DNA of 64,000 bases from Listeria immobilis (lineage in GTDB: Bacteria > Bacillota > Bacilli > Lactobacillales > Listeriaceae). Positions 7,797 to 16,859 of this stretch are shown here, piece after piece. The notes below the pieces were generated by a model. The model made no database searches. It was not told the DNA's origin and saw nothing but the letters and a program-made list of their open reading frames with translations. Position 1 is the stretch's first letter. Each line of letters begins with the position of its first letter. Where the stretch lies: positions 62,001 through 126,000 of the forward strand of contig NZ_JAASTZ010000007.1 of the NCBI RefSeq assembly GCF_014322765.1. Reading direction: 5' to 3'. A program made the position numbers and the translations under genes.

Positions 7797-9619
7797 GTGC
7801 AGCAAAACAAGGCCCGGGTCCAGGCGGTGCGAGAATGCAAACCAACGCCAAACCGAAAAATTTTAAACAAACATTGTTCCGATTGCTTGGTTATATGAAA
7901 CCTCGTTCGGTCGCAATAATCGTTGTATTTATCTTTGCAATTTTGTCTACGATATTTAATATTTTCAGCCCAAAAGAACTTGGGAAAGCAACGACGGAAA
8001 TTTTTAAAGGTGTAATGAGTCAAGACGGCATTGACAACGATAAAATATTTAACATTCTAATGGTTGTTTTAGTACTCTATCTTGGAAGTTCGTTATTCAG
8101 TTTTATTCAACAATATGTGATGTCGAGTGTGGCACAGCGTACAGTTTATGATATGCGTAAAGATTTAAAAGCAAAAATGGCTCGTCTTCCACTGAAATAT
8201 TATGATACTCGTTCAAACGGTGATATTTTAAGTCGTTCAGTTAATGACATGGATAACATCGCCAATACACTACAACAATCACTTACACAGGCAATTACAG
8301 CAATTGTCCAGATGATTGGTGTCCTGATTATGATGTTAACAATTAGTTGGCAAATGACGCTAATTGTACTTGTAACAGTGCCAATCAGTATTATTTTAGT
8401 AGCGATTATAGCTGGTAGATCACAACGCTACTTTGGGGCACAACAACGTAATTTAGGTATTTTAAATGATACTGTCGAAGAAACATATGGCGGTCAAACG
8501 ATTATTAAAGCTTTCGGGCAAGAAAAGAAAACATTAGTTAAGTTTGATGAAGTAAATGAAGATTATTTTAAAGCGGCGAAAAAAGCGCAATTTATTTCTG
8601 GGATAATGATGCCAGTAATGCAATTTGTTGGAAACTTAGGTTACGTTGGTGTCTGTGTGGCCGGTGGTATTTTTGTCACAAACGGCACATTGCAAGTTGG
8701 GGATATTCAATCATTTACACAATATGTTCAACTATTTACCCAACCGATTTCCAGTGTGGCCAATATTGCTAACATCATTCAATCCACTATTGCTTCTGCG
8801 GAACGTGTTTTTGAAATGATGGATGAAGAAGAAGAAAAAGATGAAATTCCAGCAAATATTAATCAAGTTGCTGGCGAAGAAAATAGTATTGTTTTCGATC
8901 ATGTGAAATTTGGTTATACACCGGATAAACCATTGATGACTGACTTGAATATTCATGTGGAAGAAGGTCAAATGGTTGCGATTGTTGGGCCAACTGGGGC
9001 AGGGAAAACCACTATTATTAACTTACTAATGCGTTTTTATGATGTCGATGGTGGTTCAATCCGGATGAAAGGTATTGATACACGAGACATGACAAAAGAT
9101 GCCGTTCGTGAAAAATTCGGTATGGTACTACAAGATACTTGGTTATTCAACGGAACAATTGCTGAAAACATTGCATATGGACGAGATGGTGCAACGAAAG
9201 AAGAAGTGATTGGAGCTGCAAAAGCCGCTTATGCTGATGACTTTATCCGCAGACTTCCAGATGGTTACGATACTATTTTGAATGAAGAAGGATCAAATAT
9301 TTCCCAAGGTCAAAAGCAACTGTTAACCATTGCACGGGCAATTTTGTCAGACCCATCCATCTTAATTCTAGATGAAGCTACTTCAAGTGTAGATACTCGT
9401 ACAGAATTAAATATTCAATTAGCGATGGGAAATCTTATGGAAGGTCGTACAAGTTTTGTAATTGCACATCGACTTTCAACGATTCGTGATGCAGATTTAA
9501 TTCTAGTTATGAATCATGGTAGTGTTATTGAACAAGGAACTCACCAAGATTTATTAGCTGAAAATGGATTTTATGCAGATCTTTATAATAGTCAATTTAC
9601 TGGTGCTCAAGCAGTTTAA
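7793..9619 (+). CDS. ABC exporter half-transporter, catalytic partner
   Basis: A 608-residue half-exporter. An N-terminal extension with GPGPGGARMQ, six membrane helices and a nucleotide-binding domain can be seen. Walker A is GPTGAGKTT, Walker B is ILILDEATSSVD with the catalytic Glu, and the switch His is present (VIAHRLST). Its own signature is altered to ISQGQKQLL. In the heterodimer this atypical signature would face the degenerate site of the partner encoded upstream, so one site hydrolyses and one mainly binds, as in LmrCD/BmrCD. A strong terminator follows. It matches lmo0608 by order. Confidence 0.92.
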   Translation: MSAAKQGPGPGGARMQTNAKPKNFKQTLFRLLGYMKPRSVAIIVVFIFAILSTIFNIFSPKELGKATTEIFKGVMSQDGIDNDKIFNILMVVLVLYLGSSLFSFIQQYVMSSVAQRTVYDMRKDLKAKMARLPLKYYDTRSNGDILSRSVNDMDNIANTLQQSLTQAITAIVQMIGVLIMMLTISWQMTLIVLVTVPISIILVAIIAGRSQRYFGAQQRNLGILNDTVEETYGGQTIIKAFGQEKKTLVKFDEVNEDYFKAAKKAQFISGIMMPVMQFVGNLGYVGVCVAGGIFVTNGTLQVGDIQSFTQYVQLFTQPISSVANIANIIQSTIASAERVFEMMDEEEEKDEIPANINQVAGEENSIVFDHVKFGYTPDKPLMTDLNIHVEEGQMVAIVGPTGAGKTTIINLLMRFYDVDGGSIRMKGIDTRDMTKDAVREKFGMVLQDTWLFNGTIAENIAYGRDGATKEEVIGAAKAAYADDFIRRLPDGYDTILNEEGSNISQGQKQLLTIARAILSDPSILILDEATSSVDTRTELNIQLAMGNLMEGRTSFVIAHRLSTIRDADLILVMNHGSVIEQGTHQDLLAENGFYADLYNSQFTGAQAV

Positions 9620-9627
9620 TGGCAAAA

Positions 9628-9676
9628 AAAACACCCTTTATGAAGTACTTTAACGGTACCTTATAAAGGGTGTTTT
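9628..9676 (+). terminator. terminator of the marR-ABC operon
   Basis: A perfect 13-base stem, AAAACACCCTTTA (9628-9640) with TAAAGGGTGTTTT (9664-9676), starts eight bases after the stop. The stem has A and T tails, so it can also serve the convergent tetR gene. Confidence 0.9.
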
Positions 9677-9681
9677 ATACT

Positions 9682-10287
9682 TTATTTCTTATTTGGGGCT
9701 ATTCCTTTAACAAGAACCTCCGTCCATTCAGCGGTATAAGGGAGAATTTTATCATAGAGTTTTGGATTGGAAATTCCTTCAACAAGTGCTTGGAAAAACA
9801 AAATTAAAAATTCATCCGAGTATCTTAAGTCTACTTTTCCTTCCTTTCGACCACGATGAAATATATCTAGCATGATGTGAAAGCTTTCTTTTGTATATGC
9901 TTCCATAAGCAAAGAGAATTCTTGATCATTTTTCTTTGTGTAGTAGGCCATTAAGTCCAAATAAAATTGATGGTCAACCCGTTCTAAATAGCGGATTTTA
10001 TTTTGACTCATCGCAATCAAAGTTTCTTCAAATGGTAGTTCTTCCGCCATAATTTCTTTTGCTGAATCTGCCATGTCTGTCATAAATTGCATAAAAACTT
10101 GATGAATCAAATTCTCTTTTTTATCAAAATACTTAAATATAGTTGCTTTACTTATCCCAGACTGTTTTACAACCTCGTCAATGGTTAATCCGTCAGTCCC
10201 TTTTTTGGAATTCATTAAAGAAAAAGTGGTGGCTAAAATTTGTTTTCGTTTTTCTTCACTACGTTTTTCAAAGCCGTTCATTAGCAT
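9682..10287 (-). CDS. TetR/AcrR-family regulator
   Basis: A 201-residue TetR-type repressor. The N-terminal DNA-binding domain is clear: TIDEVVKQSGISKATIFKYFDKKENLIHQVF, about residues 34-65. The C-terminal ligand domain is not assignable. It is divergent from an ABC ATPase/permease pair and is the likely regulator of that exporter. Two ATGs six bases apart share the AAAGG site; the first is used here. The intergenic region holds a dyad and a strong promoter. Confidence 0.88.
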   Translation of the reverse strand: MLMNGFEKRSEEKRKQILATTFSLMNSKKGTDGLTIDEVVKQSGISKATIFKYFDKKENLIHQVFMQFMTDMADSAKEIMAEELPFEETLIAMSQNKIRYLERVDHQFYLDLMAYYTKKNDQEFSLLMEAYTKESFHIMLDIFHRGRKEGKVDLRYSDEFLILFFQALVEGISNPKLYDKILPYTAEWTEVLVKGIAPNKK

Positions 10288-10354
10288 TCAACCTTTCATT
10301 AATATATTAAACTTTGTTATTATTTTTAGTTCAAAACTTCAATTAGTTATCCTC

Positions 10355-10377
10355 TTTAGTTCATTTAATAAACTAAA
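10355..10377. promoter_or_regulatory. putative TetR operator
   Basis: TTTAGTT and AACTAAA form a perfect 7-base inverted repeat with a 9-base spacer. It lies in the divergent region between the tetR-like gene and the ABC operon promoter. Confidence 0.5.
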
Positions 10378-10414
10378 ATAAAGAAAATAGTTGTGTGAAA
10401 CCGTTAGAATTTCA

Positions 10415-10443
10415 TTGACATAGGATTTAAAATAACATATTAT
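10415..10443 (+). promoter_or_regulatory. sigma-A-type promoter of the ABC pair
   Basis: TTGACA (10415-10420), 17 bases, TATTAT (10438-10443). It is followed by a leader of about 100 bases before the ATPase gene. Confidence 0.75.
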
Positions 10444-10555
10444 TGATGTGAAATCGAAAAACAGTTTATAAAGTGGAATAGACGGGTAATTTTAAACCTA
10501 AGAAAGTTTATTTATTCTATTTTATCATTAAACCGAAAAAAGGAGTATCGAAATT

Positions 10556-11437
10556 ATGACAGAAATTGTAAAAGTCGAACAGCTTCAAAAAAAGTTCGGT
10601 AAATTCCAAGCTTTATCCGATGTATCATTCACGGTAAATCCTGGTGAAGTTCTTGGGTTTATCGGACCAAATGGCGCAGGGAAATCCACTACAATTCGTG
10701 CGCTACTTGGAATTATTCACAGCGATGGAGGAAGCGCAGAGATTTTTGGTAAGGACGTTTGGAAAGACAGTCTGGAAATTCATAAGCGAATTTCCTATGT
10801 TCCTGGAGATGTAGCGCTTTGGGGTAGCCTTACTGGTGGAGAAATTATTGATTTATTTATGAAACTACACGGAAATGGGGATAAAAGTCGCCGCGATGCA
10901 CTTATTCAAAAATTTGAATTAGACCCAAAGAAAAAAGCAAAAAACTATTCTAAAGGAAACAGGCAAAAAGTAGGCTTGATTGCTGCACTTTCGGTGGAAT
11001 CTGACCTGTATATTTTTGATGAGCCAACATCTGGTCTTGATCCATTAATGGAAGCTGTGTTTCAAGATGAGGTAGAAAAAATTAAGCAGTCTGGTAAAGC
11101 GATTATTTTATCCTCCCATATTTTAAGTGAAGTAGAACGACTTGCCGATAAAATTGCTATTATCCGACAAGGAAAAGTAGTGGAGACAGGTTCGCTTGCG
11201 GAATTGCGGCATTTAACACGTTCAACCATTACAGTTCAAACAAAGGAAGATGTTAACGCACTCAAAACAATCGATGGCGTACATGATTTTGTTCAAAAAG
11301 AGGATGAAGCAACTTTTTCTGCAGATAATACAGCAATGAATACTATTTTAGCAGAAGCCTCAAAACTCGGCGTTATGAAATTCGAGTCCGTTCCGCCAAC
11401 ACTTGAAGATCTGTTCATAAGACATTACGAAGCTTAG
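10556..11437 (+). CDS. ABC transporter ATP-binding protein (drug/antibiotic export type)
   Basis: A 293-residue ATPase with Walker A GPNGAGKSTT (about residue 37), signature YSKGNRQKVGL, Walker B YIFDEPTSGLDPL and switch ILSSHILSE. The C-terminal ~80 residues are the extra domain common in DrrA/TnrB2-like exporters. It partners with the large permease gene 25 bases downstream. ATG follows AAAGGAG. Known relatives export polyketide or peptide antibiotics; the substrate here is inferred only by family. Confidence 0.9.
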   Translation: MTEIVKVEQLQKKFGKFQALSDVSFTVNPGEVLGFIGPNGAGKSTTIRALLGIIHSDGGSAEIFGKDVWKDSLEIHKRISYVPGDVALWGSLTGGEIIDLFMKLHGNGDKSRRDALIQKFELDPKKKAKNYSKGNRQKVGLIAALSVESDLYIFDEPTSGLDPLMEAVFQDEVEKIKQSGKAIILSSHILSEVERLADKIAIIRQGKVVETGSLAELRHLTRSTITVQTKEDVNALKTIDGVHDFVQKEDEATFSADNTAMNTILAEASKLGVMKFESVPPTLEDLFIRHYEA

Positions 11438-11462
11438 GCGGATTCGGAGGAGGGAAATTAAT

Positions 11463-13076
11463 ATGAATGAAAAATTTGCATGTTGGACGATTTTATTTGT
11501 CCAATATTTAAAACGAGATTGGAAGAAAATTATTTTTTGGATAGGTGGACTTGGCTTGTTTTCTGGGGCTTTTGTTCCCGCTTTTGAGGAAATTGCAAAA
11601 GGAAACGGCTTAGTTGGAATGTATGAAACAATGCAGAACCCAGCGATGATTGCGATGGTTGGTCCAACGCCAGTTTCAAGCGCAGCAGATTATACGCTTG
11701 GTGCAATGTATTCGCATGAAATGTTACTTTTTTGTGGATTATTTGCTGCAGTTATTTCTATTCTGCATGTGGTTGGTCATACGCGAAAAGAGGAAGATTT
11801 GGGTTTGACTGAATTAGTTCGTTCATTCAGCGTTGGAAGGCAAGCGAACTCTTTTGCGGTGATGAAGGAGACTTTTTTAATTAACCTATTGCTTGGTGTT
11901 GCAATAGCCGTCATAATGGCAAGTTTTGGTGCAGAAACGATTACTGTTGAAGGGTCATTTTTATTCGGTCTTTCTGTTGCAGGAGCTGGACTTTTAGGTG
12001 CTGCGCTTGCCTTGTTTTTTGCACAAATCATGCCAGCATCATCTGGAGCAACTGGTGCTTCACTTGGCATTTTAGGTTTACTTTACATTTTGCGTGCGGC
12101 TACCGATACAGCGAATGTAAATGCATCGATGTTTAATCCGATGGGTTGGACATATCTCACCTATCCATTCACTGAAAATAACTGGTTGCCACTTCTCTAT
12201 TTGCTCCTTTTTGTTATCGTCCTAAGCGTTCTATCATTTGTACTTGAAAGTAGACGTGATATGGGTGATGGTTATATTCCCCAACGAGAAGGGCGGGCTA
12301 ACGCAAGACGTAGCTTACTATCTGTTCATGGATTACTCACTAAACTCAGCAAAGGTATCACGATGGGATGGCTAGTTGCCTTTATAGTGATGGGAGCAGC
12401 ATATGGGTCGATTTACGGTGATATGCAGTCGTTTTTAGAAAGTAATGATTTATTGAAACAAATGTTTAGCAGTTCTAATATCTCATTAGAAGAATCGTTT
12501 ACAGGTACAATTATGATTGTGCTCGTTTCGCTATCTGCTATTTTGCCGATTGCGATTATGAACAGGCTTTTCTCAGAAGAAGTCCGTGGTCGTTTTAGTC
12601 AGCTTTTTTCAACGAAAGTTTCACGTGCTAAGTTCTACTGGACAAGCGTGTTTTTAGCAACTATTGCAGGGATTATTGCTCTATTCTTTAGCTCCGGAAG
12701 TCTTGGAGGAGCAGCACTGGCTTCGATGGGGAGTAACTCGGATATGAATTTTGGTGATTTTATTGGAGCCGGATTTAATTTCTTCCCAGTTATTTTATTT
12801 TTCATTGGGCTTGCCGGTTTATTCTTAGGATGGCTACCTAGATTGGGGAAAGTGGTTTATCTCTATTTAGGCTACTCATTTATGTTGAATTACTTTGGAG
12901 GGATTCTTGATCTCCCGGTTTGGTTCTCCAAAACAGCCATTCAATCTTGGTTGCCTCAGCTTCCAGGAGAGTCCTTTGACTTACCAACATTTATTACAAT
13001 TACTGTGATATCAATTGTATTACTTGGATTAGGCTACATTGGTTATAAACGTCGTGATTTTATAGAAGGAAACTAA
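11463..13076 (+). CDS. ABC exporter permease, tetronasin/polyketide type
   Basis: A 537-residue permease with about 12 membrane helices in two halves, the second starting after the charged segment near residues 260-285. The layout matches the single-gene 'exporter of polyketide antibiotics' permeases paired with a DrrA-like ATPase. The preceding gene supplies the ATPase and the divergent TetR the likely control. The ribosome-binding site GGAGGAGGGAAA precedes ATG. No recognised terminator follows; the next gene starts about 100 bases on. Confidence 0.85.
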   Translation: MNEKFACWTILFVQYLKRDWKKIIFWIGGLGLFSGAFVPAFEEIAKGNGLVGMYETMQNPAMIAMVGPTPVSSAADYTLGAMYSHEMLLFCGLFAAVISILHVVGHTRKEEDLGLTELVRSFSVGRQANSFAVMKETFLINLLLGVAIAVIMASFGAETITVEGSFLFGLSVAGAGLLGAALALFFAQIMPASSGATGASLGILGLLYILRAATDTANVNASMFNPMGWTYLTYPFTENNWLPLLYLLLFVIVLSVLSFVLESRRDMGDGYIPQREGRANARRSLLSVHGLLTKLSKGITMGWLVAFIVMGAAYGSIYGDMQSFLESNDLLKQMFSSSNISLEESFTGTIMIVLVSLSAILPIAIMNRLFSEEVRGRFSQLFSTKVSRAKFYWTSVFLATIAGIIALFFSSGSLGGAALASMGSNSDMNFGDFIGAGFNFFPVILFFIGLAGLFLGWLPRLGKVVYLYLGYSFMLNYFGGILDLPVWFSKTAIQSWLPQLPGESFDLPTFITITVISIVLLGLGYIGYKRRDFIEGN

Positions 13077-13179
13077 TTTTTTCACCTACTCAGCTTCAGG
13101 GTTCTTTTTGAGCAGAAAGTTTGTTTGATTGCGGAATAGACGATATGGTTAAGAAAGAATAAATAGAAGAGGTGAAAAA

Positions 13180-13479
13180 ATGTATCAATCTATTACAGCA
13201 AACGACTTGGAACAAGAATTGAAGGTCAATCCAAGAAATATATTAGATGTAAGAGACGCTGCTGATTATGCGGAAGGGCATATTCCAAATGCTATCAATA
13301 TCCCGATAAACCAATTACAAGAGGAACTAAAAAAACTAGACAGCAAACAAGCTTATACAATCATTTGCTATGCAGGTGGACGGTCAGAACGTGCTAGTCA
13401 GTTTTTAGCCACTGAAGGTTTTGAGGTAACAAATGTAATGGGGGGCATGGGAGCATGGCGCGGAGAAGTTAGTAAATAA
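13180..13479 (+). CDS. single-domain rhodanese (sulfurtransferase)
   Basis: A 99-residue rhodanese with LDVRDAADYAEGHIPNAINIP (shown here as the family's CH2A-like segment, about residues 22-42). The active-site loop is CYAGGRSERA, with catalytic Cys63. Single-domain PspE/GlpE-like proteins move sulfane sulfur from thiosulfate or persulfides to thiols. It has its own GAGGTG ribosome-binding site. It matches lmo0609 by position. Confidence 0.92.
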   Translation: MYQSITANDLEQELKVNPRNILDVRDAADYAEGHIPNAINIPINQLQEELKKLDSKQAYTIICYAGGRSERASQFLATEGFEVTNVMGGMGAWRGEVSK

Positions 13480-13486
13480 TGAATGC

Positions 13487-13523
13487 AAAAAAGCTGCGAT
13501 TTTAGCTAGAGTCGCAGCTTTTT
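13487..13523. terminator. bidirectional terminator
   Basis: AAAAAAGCTGCGA and TCGCAGCTTTTT form a 12-base stem between the rhodanese gene and the convergent LPXTG gene. Confidence 0.9.
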
Positions 13524-13526
13524 AGT

Positions 13527-15326
13527 TTAATATTGTTTTCTTTTTCTGAAAGAGAGAACAGCTACACCGGCTAAAACGATACCAATTAAAATCATGGTGT
13601 CTTGATCAGCATCACCTGTAGCAGGTAAGGAAGCTTGCTTGGTGCTTTTTTGATGATTAGGTGATGTGTTTTTGTTGTTAGTAGAAGAATCAATATCACC
13701 GTTTGGATTTGGACTTGGATCAGGTGCAGGTGCAGGTGCTGGGTCTGGTCCAGGAGGTGCTGGGTCTGGTCCAGGAGGTGTTGGAGGAGTCGGTGGGACA
13801 GGTGGTTTTTCCCCATTCTCAACTGTTACGACAACTTTTACAGGATCTGCCTCTACGCCATCTGCACTTACCGCACGCAAGGTCACCTCGTACGTGCCGG
13901 CTTTATTTAAGTTAACCACACTATCAAAATCACTTGTGACGGGACTTCCATCATTGGTAGTAGCTGAAATATCCTTTAAAAATTGTTCGGGAGTTTTGGA
14001 ATCGTCAGTTGTATAAGTGATTGTTTTATCCGCCGTAATTACTGGTTTAGCTAAAATAGTGACTGTGACTGTTTTAGGTGTTGCTTTTAGACCTGCAGCA
14101 TTTTCGGCATTAAGTGTCACGGTATAAACCCCTGGAGTATTTAAATCTACCACACTATTAAAATCACTTGTCACTGGGGTTCCATCATCTGTTTCGGCTT
14201 GAATATCAGCTAAGAACTGTGCTTCTGTAATAGAATCTCCTTCTATATAACTTATTGTATCATCATTTGTAATCGTCAAGGAATGATCAATATCAAAGTA
14301 ATGGTCGTATGTCCCACCTGAAATCGTATAGGAAGTAATATTTGGAGGAGCTGCGTAACTTCCAGCTGGGTTATTATAAAACGCATTGTATTCCATCTTA
14401 GTAATGGCATCAAAATCATCTTTTGTAATCCCGCTAACTGTGATACCAGTATCATCAATACTTAACCGACTGCCAGCAATTTGTTGTTCATTTAATGTGA
14501 AATAAGTGCTAGAGCTACTTGTAGAAGTTGAAAATGGAATAAGATCACCGTTGAAATTCACGGTGCGGTCTGTCATTAACGTAAAGGGAACAAAAATAGT
14601 TTGGTTTGCTTCATCATAATTTAATGCGGAACTCTTAATAGAACTGTTTATTAAGACCGACCGCCCAACATTCTGTCCATAAGCATATAAATTGTTTAAC
14701 TTGGGAAAGTCTTCAATTCCACGATAATCATGAATTCCACAAAATTGTACAAATAAAGTAACTAGATTAGGTAATGATTTAAGTGGCATAATATCGGTCA
14801 AAGAATAGTTACTATCTAAATTTAAGTAAGTTAAGTTGGGGATTTTATTGATTTTAGTTAAAGCATCATTGGTGAGATTTGCAGGACTAATAGTTAAGTT
14901 TGTTAGCTCTTGTAAACCATTAAGATCTGGGATGGAGTTGGAGGTAATATTACTACCAGCTAAACTAATATTTGTTAATTTTGATAATGAAGCTAGTAAA
15001 GAAAAATCGGTAACTTGTGTGTTAATTAGTTGGACAGAAGTTAAATTATGTGCATAATCTATGCCGGTTATATCTGCCACAGTACCTCCATTAATAGAAA
15101 TCTCGGTAATCGTGTCCATCTGCGCTTCTGTAATATCACTAGTAGCAGGTTGACCAAGAATGCTATTTAAATAGCTTTTGAATGCGGGGTCAGGTATGTT
15201 TACGATATCTTGGGCCGCTTGGACATTGCTATTTTCTTCTGCAGAAACATTGTTAGACATTGGGGCAATGCTAAGTGGCAATATTAAAAGAGTGCATAGA
15301 CTGATTTTTATTCCAAGTTTTATCAT
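13527..15326 (-). CDS. LPXTG-anchored leucine-rich-repeat surface protein
   Basis: A 599-residue cell-wall protein. A signal peptide ends near NVSAEEN (residue ~30). Leucine-rich repeats run over about 60-230 (LTNISLAGSNI, LTYLNLDSNY). Two bacterial Ig-like/DUF5011-type repeats occupy about 350-505, followed by a Pro/Gly/Asp-rich wall spanner. The sorting signal is LPATG, then a hydrophobic helix and RKRKQY, so sortase A should anchor it. It resembles the short internalin-like protein lmo0610 by order and layout. It has too few repeats to assign a receptor. RBS AAAGGAGGG precedes ATG. Confidence 0.9.
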   Translation of the reverse strand: MIKLGIKISLCTLLILPLSIAPMSNNVSAEENSNVQAAQDIVNIPDPAFKSYLNSILGQPATSDITEAQMDTITEISINGGTVADITGIDYAHNLTSVQLINTQVTDFSLLASLSKLTNISLAGSNITSNSIPDLNGLQELTNLTISPANLTNDALTKINKIPNLTYLNLDSNYSLTDIMPLKSLPNLVTLFVQFCGIHDYRGIEDFPKLNNLYAYGQNVGRSVLINSSIKSSALNYDEANQTIFVPFTLMTDRTVNFNGDLIPFSTSTSSSSTYFTLNEQQIAGSRLSIDDTGITVSGITKDDFDAITKMEYNAFYNNPAGSYAAPPNITSYTISGGTYDHYFDIDHSLTITNDDTISYIEGDSITEAQFLADIQAETDDGTPVTSDFNSVVDLNTPGVYTVTLNAENAAGLKATPKTVTVTILAKPVITADKTITYTTDDSKTPEQFLKDISATTNDGSPVTSDFDSVVNLNKAGTYEVTLRAVSADGVEADPVKVVVTVENGEKPPVPPTPPTPPGPDPAPPGPDPAPAPAPDPSPNPNGDIDSSTNNKNTSPNHQKSTKQASLPATGDADQDTMILIGIVLAGVAVLSFRKRKQY

Positions 15327-15494
15327 GAAGCTGTTCCCTCCTTTTAAAGATATAAGGTAAAATTTATATTACGATACTTCACCTATTATCCTTTCCTTTA
15401 AACGGACTTTTCTAAACAAAAATATGTCTAAAATGTTAACGGTATGGATAGAAATGCACAAAAAAAGAACTGTTAATGAAATTCATCATTGTAG

Positions 15495-16023
15495 TGACGC
15501 CAAAAAGTTAGACTTTTTATAGAGTGGATTTTTCCACTCTATTTTTATGCAGTTTTTTGATTGAAACGTCGAAACTCTACTGGACTTTTCCAGTTAAGCT
15601 TTTCATTGATTCTATAATGATTGTAATAATAAATATAATTCTTAATGGCTTGTCGTAACTCATTTTGACTTTGATAAACTTTTCCATAATACAATTCTTG
15701 CTTTAGAATACTGAAGAAATTCTCCATAAGAGAATTATCTAAGCAGGTTCCTTTCCAAGACATACTTTGAAAGATACGGTTATCCTTTAATGTTTGTACA
15801 TAGGTCTTCATTTGATACGCCCAGCCTTGATCAGAGTGGAAGGTGCGACGATAGGAACAATCATATGTTTGAGAAATTGCTTCTTCCAGACCTGCAATAA
15901 CTGTTGCACCTCCTTGACCAGATAAATAGTCATGGATAATGTTAAGTTTAAATTCAAAACTGTATTTTGCCATACAAAAAAACCTCCAAAAGTTAGATTT
16001 TTAGGTCTAAATTTTGGGGGTCA
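15495..16023 (-). mobile_element. IS3-family (IS150-like) remnant with both ends
   Basis: Imperfect terminal inverted repeats start TGACGCCAAAAAGTTAGAC at 15495 and, read from 16023 on the minus strand, TGACCCCCAAAATTTAGAC. TGACCCC ends with AAAGTTAGA are typical of IS150-type IS3 elements. The element is only ~0.53 kb, against roughly 1.3-1.5 kb for a complete one, and encodes a fused fragment. No matching target duplication is evident in the flanks. It interrupts a terminator-like dyad. Confidence 0.85.
15545..15973 (-). pseudogene. internally deleted IS3 transposase (OrfA start fused to OrfB end)
   Basis: The 142-residue frame begins with the OrfA N terminus (MAKYSFEFKLNIIHDYLSGQGG). Within about 25 residues it joins the last part of the OrfB integrase core: FHSDQGWAYQM carries the second catalytic Asp, and DNSLMENFFSILKQE the terminal Glu region. 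The helix-turn-helix body of OrfA, the frameshift region and the first catalytic Asp are gone. A functional transposase is excluded. The open frame across the junction means the deletion happened to be in frame. Confidence 0.88.
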
Positions 16024-16047
16024 GCTCACATTGACAGTTCTTTTGGA

Positions 16048-16674
16048 TTAGAATTTTTGAGCGAGTTCAGCAGCTTCTTTGGCACCTGCTGAGATAATAT
16101 CTTTTGCTTGATCTGGTTTTGCATTGTGACCTTCTACAATCACCATTTCTGGTTCGGAAATTCCGAAGTGACCGAGGACATTTTTTACGTAATTTACAGA
16201 CATTTCGAAGCTTTGCATTGGGCCATCTGAGTAGATTCCGCCACGTGCATTAAGTAAAGCTACTTTTTTATCTGTAACAAGACCAATTGGACCATTTGCA
16301 GTATATTTGAAGGTTTTTCCAGCTTGATTCAAATAGAATAAGTAAGTTAAAAATTGAGCCGGAATACTGAAATTCCAAAGTGGGAAAGCCATAACGATTT
16401 TGTCGGCTGCTAAGAATTGATCTAAGTAACCATTGGCGATATCAGCCAAGCGTTTTTCTTCACTAGTAAGTGTTTCACCAGCAACTTCTTTATGTAATCC
16501 ACTCATCATTGTTACATCATAATAAGGTAGATTAGCTTCAAATAAATCTAATTCAGTTACTTGATCGTCTGGGTGTGATTTTTTGTATTCCTTTAAGAAA
16601 ATTTCATAAAGTGCCACGCTGACTGAGCGTTCGGCAGGTAAACCATTTGCTTTGATGAAAAGAACATTTGTCAT
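16048..16674 (-). CDS. azoR: FMN-dependent NADH-azoreductase
   Basis: A 208-residue flavodoxin-fold protein of the AzoR/AcpD family, which reduces quinones and azo compounds with NADH. The N terminus is NVLFIKANGLPAERSVS, the FMN phosphate-binding loop. FPLWNFSIPAQF (about 117-128) and NARGGIYSDGP (about 153) are the family's flavin-contact motifs. It is divergent from a MarR gene and near a zinc-independent oxidoreductase, a quinone/electrophile stress arrangement (lmo0611-0613 by order). GGAGGCAAG precedes ATG. Confidence 0.92.
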   Translation of the reverse strand: MTNVLFIKANGLPAERSVSVALYEIFLKEYKKSHPDDQVTELDLFEANLPYYDVTMMSGLHKEVAGETLTSEEKRLADIANGYLDQFLAADKIVMAFPLWNFSIPAQFLTYLFYLNQAGKTFKYTANGPIGLVTDKKVALLNARGGIYSDGPMQSFEMSVNYVKNVLGHFGISEPEMVIVEGHNAKPDQAKDIISAGAKEAAELAQKF

Positions 16675-16787
16675 TACAATCTTGCCTCCATTTAGTTAAG
16701 TATTCATTAAGTGTAGCGTAAATAGAAGGATAACAGCAAATAATATGCTTACAAAAAATTAGTTACTAGTATAAGCGAGCAAATTCT

Positions 16788-16845
16788 TTGTGGTTTAGAT
16801 AATGAAGTGTATAATAGTTGATATATCATTTGACGTATCAACTAT
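16788..16845 (+). promoter_or_regulatory. promoter and long dyad upstream of the MarR gene
   Basis: TTGTGG (16788), 16 bases, TATAAT (16810-16815) is overlapped by a 10-base inverted repeat, ATAGTTGATA and TATCAACTAT, with a 12-base spacer (16814-16845). The predicted transcription start falls inside the dyad, which is the expected place for a MarR operator. It lies in the region shared with the divergent azoreductase. Confidence 0.75.
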
Positions 16846-16859
16846 GGAGGTGAAAGATA

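Larger units (their letters stand above)
15463..16044. terminator. terminator-like hairpin split by an IS remnant
   Basis: The arms AAAAGAACTGT (15463-15473) and ACAGTTCTTTT (16034-16044) are perfect 11-base complements. They now sit on either side of the IS remnant at 15495-16023. With the remnant removed they would form an ordinary bidirectional terminator or hairpin next to the azoreductase stop. Confidence 0.55.

Noticed and set aside
13666-14016. Gly-rich plus-strand frame opposite the Pro-rich wall spanner of the LPXTG gene
   Set aside because: Antisense shadow of a repetitive Pro/Asp region with no start signal.
15327-15420. Possible sigma-B promoter upstream of the LPXTG gene
   Set aside because: GTTT is present but no convincing GGGTAT-like element lies at the required distance.
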